From the NCBI RefSeq assembly GCF_004210375.1, contig NC_134832.1, forward strand, positions 157,229,592 through 157,293,591: a DNA stretch of 64,000 nt, written 5' to 3'. This stretch comes from Tachypleus tridentatus (lineage: Eukaryota > Arthropoda > Merostomata > Xiphosura > Limulidae). Below the pieces are notes generated by a model. It was not told the origin of the DNA and did no database searches. It saw nothing but the letters and a program-made list of their open reading frames with translations. The position numbers were made by a program, and so were the translations under genes. This document shows positions 39,377-45,300 of this stretch, in pieces (position 1 is the stretch's first letter; the number at the start of each line of letters is the position of its first letter).

Positions 39377-42300
39377 CTTATATATTTATCGGAAAAATAA
39401 AATAAAGTAAAATAAAAAGAAAGGAAAAGGAAAAATAAAATGGTAAAATAAATTAATACTAGTTTTAAGCGTCTAGTGCGTGTTGGCCAGCTTGATTTAT
39501 GTTTCTTAAATATATATTTATAGGAGAGAGGTAGTTAGGACAATGTTCATCACGTCTAGTGCATGGTGGCCAGCTTGATTTATGTTTCTTAAATATATAT
39601 TTATGGGAGAGAGGTACATAGGACTATGTTCATCACGTCTAGTGCATGGTGGCCAGCTTGATTTATGTTTCTTAAATATATATTTATAGGAGAGAGGTAG
39701 TTAGGACTATGTTCATCACGTCTAGTGCATGGTGGCCAGCTTGATTTACGTTTCTTAAATATATATTTATAGGAGAGAGATACTCAGGACTATTTACATA
39801 CTTGTACATGAATGTGGATGAAGTGCTACGTTGCTACGTGGTGCTTTATAGGCTGAAGTTGAAACTGAATTTTGTATTCTTTGTAGTTTCTGTAATTGTT
39901 TTTGTGTTTCGGTTATCCACGCAGGAGATGCGTATTCTATTATAGGTCTAATGTATGTTTTGTAGATTTTATTATATTATCAGGTAATGCACCTTGATTT
40001 TTACCTGAAAGACTTCTTGCATAATTTTCTCTCTTCCAGATTCTAGTCAGGATATTGTTTGTATGTTGTATCCACGTTGATTTGGTATCATAAGTTAATC
40101 CTAAAAATTTAGCAGAAGTAGCAGTCAGTAAAAGTGATCCGTTCATGTATAACTTTGGTGGATCTTTTTTCAGTTTATTTAATCTAGTGAATAGTATATT
40201 CTTACACTTAACATTACAGAGGGCTAATGAACCTTTTCAGTATTTGATGGCTCAATAGGAAATTATTTTCAACTTTTACGTTACTAGTTTCTTTTTTTGA
40301 TCGCATATTTATCGTTAAATACAACACAAAAAGTCATGTGCAGAATTTAACTTCTTGAAGGTGTCGTCATTTTGTACATAAGGAAATATAAGTATCGTCC
40401 ATTTTATTAATTGGGCAATTTTATCTCAAGAAAACATTCCTTTAACAGTACAAAAATATTTGATATTTATAAATAACAATATGTATGGAATACCAAGATT
40501 AAATATAGCTTTCCTAGAAGTTAATGTATAACTTTGTTATACTTCTGTCATTATAAGATTTATAAAAATTAAGTACAGTTCACTGTAGTAACGGTGATAT
40601 GCTTGTTAGTTTAACTTACCAAATGTTTGTAAACGGTTTTATAATTGTTATTGTAAGTCACCAATTGTTTGAAAACGGTTTTATAATTGTTATTGTAAGT
40701 CACCAAATGTTTGAAAATGGTTTTATAGTTGTTATTGTAAGTCACCAAATGCTTGAAAACGGTTTTATATTTGTTATTGTAAGTCACCAAATGTTTGAAA
40801 ACGGTTTTATAATTGTTAGTGTAAGTCACCAAATGTTTGAAAACGGTTTTATAATTGTTAGTGTAAGTCACCAAATGCTTGAAAACGGTTTTATATTTGT
40901 TGTTGTAAGTCACCAAATGTTTGAAAACGGTTTTATATTTGTTGTTGTGAGTCACCAAATGTTTGAAAACGGTTTTATATTTGTTATTGTAAGTCACCAA
41001 ATGTTGAAAAAGGGTTTTATAATTGTTAGTGTAAATCACCAAATGTTGAAAAAGGGTTTTATATTTGTTATTGTAAGTCACCAAATGTTGAAAAAGGGTT
41101 TTATAATTGTTAGTGTAAATCACCAAATGTTGAAAAAGGGTTTTATAATTGTTAGTGTAAATCACCAAATGTTGAAAAAGGGTTTTATAATTGTTATAAA
41201 AAGTCACCAAATGTTTGAAAACAGTGCTGTACTTGCTAGTTTGACTTATATTATGTTTAAATATTATTTTATACTTGTTAATTTAATGTTCCATATATTT
41301 AAGAGCGGTGTTATACTTTAGTTACACATACTGTAATTATTTTTTGTTTCATTTCTTACACATTGTTTTGTTTTAATACATACAGTTGTAATTAGTTATT
41401 ATGTATCTTTTATTCAGAAAAGTAACCTACGTCATAGAACAGGAAACGAGGGTCTGGCCTCTATCAAATGAAGAAGAAAAGGCAGGTTAAAATGATAACG
41501 TTCTATTTTGTAATGTCTGCCTGATGGTTCATTCTATGAATCTTTTAATACTTGTTTATAGCTATCTGCTTGGAACCTAAATCGCTTAAAGCGAGCAATA
41601 AAAACTGCTCTAAAGACAATATATTTTCCCCCAATACGCGTGTAGTTTGGAAGGGTTGGCAACGTCTTATTTAGATGAAATTTATTTAGAAACCTAAACA
41701 CAAATTTTTGTATTAATTCTAAAATATATTTTCTGGTTGCGTATCGGAAAGTCCAAGGGTGGAGGCGTAATATGTTGCTGAATATATCGCACACCTGTAA
41801 CTGTGAGAACGTTTAAAGTGTTGTAGTTAATCTGTATATGTGTGTTTTCTTATTAGGCTATCTGCTGACTCCACCGAGGGGAATCGAACCCCCTATTTTA
41901 GCGTTGTAAATCCATAGACTTACCGCTGTACAGGCTGGGGATTGCAATTAATCTCCCAGCCAAACTAATAGAATCCTAGTGGGTATCGCTGAGTTGTTGC
42001 ATTTTTTCAGTTAACTATTTTGAATTAAAGATAATTATTCCTGAACTTTGAGTTTCCTGATCTGACTGCTTAGCGTCTGTGTCGCAAATACGACTCATAA
42101 CTTATTTTTGGTCACTCAAGTAGAATATAATTTAATAGTAGGACGTTAACACTAGATGTTAAAAGAAGCCTATTTCATTTCGTATGAATATCTCTAAGAA
42201 TTATAAGCCGAAAACAGTTTGGCTGAAAAAAATAAAAAAAGAGCGGACAGGCAAAAGTGTTGTTCAACAAACAGCGACTAGAAGCTGTTGTACTCACTCC

Positions 42301-45300
42301 GCATGCACATGGTACAGACGCATCATTATTAACGCTAACTGGTATTACTATGCAATATTAAACGATTTTAATTAGGAAAATTTAAAAAAAATTAGCAAAT
42401 TTGCATTCATAAGTTGGCAATCAATAATGATTAATAACCGTTCAACTGTATGATTTTTTTTAAAAACTAGAATAAGAATCTGCTAATCCAGTTCCGCGCG
42501 AAGAAAAACAAAACAATAAAAATTGCAGATTTTATAACTCGTATGTTTCTGAATGGATTACCTTGAAATTCAGTATGTAAAGTACGTGTCTTGTAGAACA
42601 CTGAAAATATGAAGTACTTTGGTCTAACATAGTAAGAGATACAGAAAGTGGTAAGTTGCTAACCTGGTAATCCTAGTACTTTGGTCTAACATAGCATGAG
42701 GTACAGAAAGTGGTAAGTTGCTAACCTGGTAATCCTAGTACTTTGGTCTAACATAGCATGAGATACAGAAAGTGGTAAGTTGCTAACCTGGTAATCCTAG
42801 TACTTTGGTCTAACATAGTATGAGATACAGAAAGTGGTAAGTTGCTAACCTGGTAATCCTAGTACTTTGGTCTGACATAGTATGAGATACAGAAAGTGGT
42901 AAGTTGCTAACCTGGTAATCCTAGTACTTTGGTCTAACATAGTATGAGATACAGAAAGTGGTAAGTTGCTAACCTGGTAATCCTAGTACTTTGGTCTAAC
43001 ATAGCATGAGATACAGAAAGTGGTAAGTTGCTAACCTGGTAATCCTAGTACTTTGGTCTAACATAGTATGAGATACAGAAAGTGGTAAGTTGCTAACCTG
43101 GTAATCCTAGTACTTTGGTCTAACATAGCATGAGGTACAGAAAGTGGTAAGTTGCTAACCTGGTAATCCTAGTACTTTGGTCTAACATAGCATGAGATAC
43201 AGAAAGTGGTAAGTTGCTAACCTGGTAATCCTAGTACTTTGGTCTAACATAGTATGAGATACAGAAAGTGGTAAGTTGCTAACCTGGTAATCCTAGTACT
43301 TTGGTCTGACATAGTATGAGATACAGAAAGTGGTAAGTTGCTAACCTGGTAATCCTAGTACTTTGGTCTAACATAGTATGAGATACAGAAAGTGGTAAGT
43401 TGCTAACCTGGTAATCCTAGTACTTTGGTCTAACATAGCATGAGATACAGAAAGTGGTAAGTTGCTAACCTGGTAATCCTAGTACTTTGGTCTAACATAG
43501 TATGAGATACAGAAAGTGGTAAGTTGCTAACCTGGTAATCCTAGTACTTTGGTCTAACATAGTATGAGATACAGAAAGTGGTAAGTTGCTAACCTGGTAA
43601 TCCTAGTACTTTGGTCTGACATAGCATGAGATACAGAAAGTGGTAAGTTGCTAACCTGGTAGTCCTAGTACTTTGGTCTGACATAGCATGAGGTACAGAA
43701 AGTGGTAAGTTGCTAACCTGGTAATCCTAGTACTTTGGTCTAACATAGTATGAGATACAGAAAGTGGTAAGTTGCTAACCTGGTAATCCTAGTACTTTGG
43801 TCTAACATAGTATGAGATACAGAAAGTGGTAAGTTGCTAACCTGGTAATCCTAGTACTTTGGTCTAACATATCATGAGATACAGAAAGTGGTAAGTTGCT
43901 AACCTGGTAATCCTAGTACTTTGGTCTAACATAGTATGAAATACAGAAAGTGGTAAGTTGCTAACCTGGTAATCCCAGCATGGCCAGGGGGTTAGGCGCT
44001 CGACTCGTAATTTGAGGGTCGCTGGTTCGAATTCCTGTGGAGTAAACATGCCCTTTCAGCCGTGGGAGTGTTATAATGTGACAGTCAATCCCACTATTCG
44101 TTGGTAGAAGAATAGCCTAAGAGTTGGCGGTGGGTGGTGATGACTAGTTGCCTTTCCTCTAGTCTTACACTGCTAAATTAGGGACGGCTAGCGCAGATAA
44201 CCCTCGTGTAGATTTGCGCGAAATTAAAAAAACAACAAACAAACCTGGTACGATCACACACTGAGGTTGTTTTAGCCTCAGTATTGTCAGATATAATTAT
44301 TTTAATTTTACACACTAAGTCTATTTTAAAATGGGAGTATAATTCATAGTTAGAATATTTTATATGGGATGTTAATAAAAGAGTGGTTTTCACGTATATT
44401 TTCTAATATTTTGTAATTATACCTAATGTGAAGCCAGTTGAGTATAGAATTAATGATCGGTTTAATATTTCAGCTTAAAGTCATACTTTTGTATGGCCTA
44501 CAAGAAATAAAGAAAATCACATCTGAAAAAATTGATGACGAATTTATAAAGTAAGAATATTTTTGTATCGTTTGTTTTAATTTCACATGTTTCATATTTT
44601 ATTTCCAGAAACGTGTTTTCATGCTAAACATTTCCCCTAGTGATCTGTTGTAGATAACAGATAAATATGTACAAGTTAAACATTTATTCTATTGGTGTGT
44701 TGGTAGATGACGGAAATGTGTATAAGTTTATTCTACTGATCTCTTGTTGGATAATAGATATATGTGTAAAGTTAAATATTCAGGTGTTTGGCAACTGGTG
44801 TTGACCAGAAAAGTGGTTTTAATATTATCCTTAACATAATCAAAACAAGGTATCATTACGTGAAGTGTAATGCAGTTCCACTTTCAGTCATTGTTAGGTT
44901 AAGCACATCACAGAGTTATGTGTACAGGTGGTGTCGTGTCTATATTAGTCTAGTCACAGAGTTATGTATATAGGTGGTGTTTTGTCTGTATTAGACTACT
45001 ATAATGATTATTAGACCAATAAACACATTGCAAAGTATTTTACAGCTGGTGTTGTGTGTGTATTAACTAATATAATGATTGTTACACCAATAATTGCACT
45101 ACCAAACTATTTGTACAGCTAGTGTTATGTCTGTAATAGACTAATATATTGACTGTTAGACCAATAAGTGCATTACCAAACTATTTGCACATCTGGTGTC
45201 TCATCTCTATTTGTCCAGTATAATGATTGTTAGACCAAGAACCACATTGCCAAACTATTTGTACAGCTGGTGTTGTGCCTGTATTAGACTTGTGTAATGA

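Noticed and set aside
41534-41794. 86-codon minus-strand frame as a gene
   Set aside because: It lies in an intron of the channel, with no recognisable domain or splice context. It could be a retroelement scrap, but there is nothing to support a call.
44788-44973. Open frame of 61 codons after exon F
   Set aside because: It lies in intron F at the edge of a degenerate repeat, and exon F joins exon G in phase without it.
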